DNA of 64,000 nucleotides from Rhizobium cauense (lineage in GTDB: Bacteria; Pseudomonadota; Alphaproteobacteria; Rhizobiales; Rhizobiaceae). The translations under genes and the position numbers were made by a program. The notes under the pieces are model-generated. The model was given only the letters and a program-made list of their open reading frames with translations. It was not told the origin of the DNA and ran no database searches. Shown one piece after another: positions 62,558-64,000 of this stretch. Every line of letters begins with the position of its first letter. Within the stretch, counting starts at the first letter, position 1. The stretch lies in contig NZ_JAEUAT010000014.1 in the NCBI RefSeq assembly GCF_019511525.1, forward strand, positions 62,001-126,000. The letters are read 5' to 3'.

Positions 62558-64000
62558 ATGGCGTTTGTTCTGAAGACCTTTGGCCGATTGCAACTTATCG
62601 ATGAAGACGGGAACACGGTCGCGTTTCCCGAAAAAGGTCTATTGCTTTTCGCATATTTGCTGACGTCCGATCAGGGATCGGCGGATCGGGCGACCATCGC
62701 ACGATTTCTATGGGGTGATGCTGACGAGGAGGTTGCGCGCTCTGCTTTGCGAAAGGCCATCTCGCGGATCATGGCTCGCCAGAATGAACTCGGTCTCGCC
62801 GCTCTTTCGTCCAGGGACGGGTTCATTTCTATAGACCAGGACGCGTTGCCTTCAGATCTTCTGTTGAACGAGTCTGAGGGAGAAGCCGAGCCATTCGTCC
62901 ATCTTAATCATCTCGTGAGGCTCTTGGCCCGCCCGTTCCTCGGAACTGCAACATGCCAAAGTCGCGAGTTTCGAAGATGGTCCTCCGAACGCGAGGCTCA
63001 TCACGCCGAACTTCTCAAAGAGGCACTCAGAAAGGCGTCTATCTCGTCGGAAGCGCCCATTCACTCGGAACTCCTGAGGCGCGCAGCTACTTCCCTGTCA
63101 CGGCTGGATCCGCAAAACCCCGATACGACCCGGTTTGTATTGAAACTCCTGAATGCTGAAGAAGAGGTTGCATCGCTTAGAACGCATGAAGAGCAGCGCC
63201 GCAGTTCAATCGCAACTGGAGGAGCGCGCCTAACCCAGGAGCACGGAGCCGAGAGGCTCCAGCCACAGCCAGCTGCGCCCCGTCAGCCAGTGTCGGCCTT
63301 TCCTTCCACTATCGAGGAGCTCGCGATTGCTGTTCCTCGCCTTGCGCTGCTTCCCCCAAGCAATCACTCAACGCGCCCGGACGCCGGGCTCCTCGCAGCA
63401 TCGCTGGTTGAAGATATCACGATTGGCTTTTGTGCGTTCGATAGTGTGCAGGTTGTCGCTCCATACTCGGCGGCTCAGGTTGGCCACGACCCGAAGGCAC
63501 AGACAGCCTTTTTTGAACGCCATCGCGTCAACTATGTCCTCGACACTCGGATCAGCGGAGACGGGGATGACGTGTCACTCTTTGCCCAGTTGATCTACTT
63601 CGACCAGAACCAGGTTATTTGGGCGGAGCGATTCAGTCTCGACCATTTGTCTCTTGCAAAAGACAGACGGGTTGTTTCGCGGCAACTCGCTCTCTCCATA
63701 TCCGGCGAAATCGAACGTTATGAAGCCCTGCGGGAGGATCTCAATCCGGTTGCCTACCATCGATACCTGATTGGCAGGCGCCATCTCGTTAGATTGACGC
63801 TTCCTAACCTGCGGCGAGCCCGTGCGGAGATGAAGGCTGCACTAAACGCGAGCCCGCACTTTGCGCCGGCGCTCAGTTCAATGGCCCGCACCTACTCCAA
63901 GGAGTGGTTGTTGACCGCGCGAGGCGATGTCGAGCTTTTGAAGATGGCTGAAGGCCTGGCGGTCCAAGCCAGCAAGGCGCGACCCGAATTTGCCGATGGC
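62558..64000 (+). CDS. SARP-like transcriptional regulator (partial)
   Basis: 481 codons open to the right edge; the stop lies outside. ATG 62558 follows AAAGGA. The N-terminal 95 residues resemble the winged-helix domain of SARP/OmpR-type activators (LKTFGRLQLIDEDGNTV, LLLFAYLLTSDQGSADR, RATIARFLWGDADEEVARSALRKAISRI in parts). A variable linker is followed near residue 250 by an alpha/beta segment (IAVPRLALLPPSNHS, NYVLDTRISGDGDDV) like the TolB/FlgO-type domain seen in these rhizobial regulators, and then helical TPR-like repeats begin (AALNASPHFAPALSSMART). Divergent from the siderophore-type importer and a candidate regulator of it. Confidence 0.75.
   Translation, partial: MAFVLKTFGRLQLIDEDGNTVAFPEKGLLLFAYLLTSDQGSADRATIARFLWGDADEEVARSALRKAISRIMARQNELGLAALSSRDGFISIDQDALPSDLLLNESEGEAEPFVHLNHLVRLLARPFLGTATCQSREFRRWSSEREAHHAELLKEALRKASISSEAPIHSELLRRAATSLSRLDPQNPDTTRFVLKLLNAEEEVASLRTHEEQRRSSIATGGARLTQEHGAERLQPQPAAPRQPVSAFPSTIEELAIAVPRLALLPPSNHSTRPDAGLLAASLVEDITIGFCAFDSVQVVAPYSAAQVGHDPKAQTAFFERHRVNYVLDTRISGDGDDVSLFAQLIYFDQNQVIWAERFSLDHLSLAKDRRVVSRQLALSISGEIERYEALREDLNPVAYHRYLIGRRHLVRLTLPNLRRARAEMKAALNASPHFAPALSSMARTYSKEWLLTARGDVELLKMAEGLAVQASKARPEFADG

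Noticed and set aside
1..64000. CRISPR array, tRNA or rRNA gene
   Set aside because: No regularly spaced repeats and no cloverleaf or rRNA sequence seen on reading; a dedicated scan would be decisive.

Overview
The window looks like part of a large rhizobial replicon (Rhizobiaceae such as Rhizobium, Agrobacterium or Sinorhizobium; inferred from GC-rich codon use, the density of ABC importers each paired with a regulator, and the style of the IS elements). It reads as accessory or chromid-like DNA: there are no rRNA or recognisable tRNA genes and no core housekeeping blocks, but there are at least six ABC importers and many transcription factors (GntR, LysR, LacI, AraC, XRE, SARP-like).

Layout. 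1-4171: an oligopeptide/oligosaccharide-type (Dpp/Opp) importer on the minus strand, cut by the window edge, with a divergent FadR-type GntR regulator. 4179-7530: a decay zone holding a frameshifted sulfatase remnant, a broken IS630-family element, a broken IS110-family element and the N-terminal stub of a tyrosine recombinase. 7552-10400: a LysR gene, a small XRE gene, two possible small genes and featureless DNA. 10401-16107: a HutC/GntR regulator divergent from a complete CUT1 sugar importer with a GNAT acetyltransferase; an 18-bp inverted repeat lies in the shared promoter. 16269-24190: an AraC regulator divergent from an operon of an arabinose-isomerase-like enzyme, a CUT2 importer and a CocE-type hydrolase. 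24265-31625: a LacI regulator with two 18-bp operators, a CUT1 importer and a GH127 beta-L-arabinofuranosidase. 31716-34263: divergent proline-type peptidases (S33, M24B). 34418-35366: a small membrane protein and a HAD hydrolase. 35459-39461: a cyclopropane-synthase-like, DUF1365, FAD oxidoreductase and DUF2177 lipid cluster. 39859-46120: an alpha/beta hydrolase, a CUT2 importer and its divergent LacI regulator. 46951-57301: a DUF1348 gene, then a LysR-centred group (VOC dioxygenase, AraC regulator, isochorismatase-like hydrolase, XapX, amidohydrolase, DoxX, MFS exporter, haloperoxidase-like hydrolase). 57973-62124: an iron-siderophore/cobalamin-type ABC importer ending in an unfamiliar protein with two similar halves. 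62558 to the right edge: a SARP-like regulator, incomplete.

How the genes work together. The dominant theme is scavenging of plant-derived sugars: each importer has its own regulator and most have one enzyme that acts on the imported compound. The GH127 operon beside two proline-specific peptidases suggests use of hydroxyproline-rich plant glycoproteins (inference). The second theme is a stress or detoxification regulon near 47.5-57.3 kb, where near-identical AT-rich elements recur upstream of four transcription units. Four of the importers carry a strong hairpin just after the binding-protein gene, which would let the binding protein be made in excess over the membrane parts.
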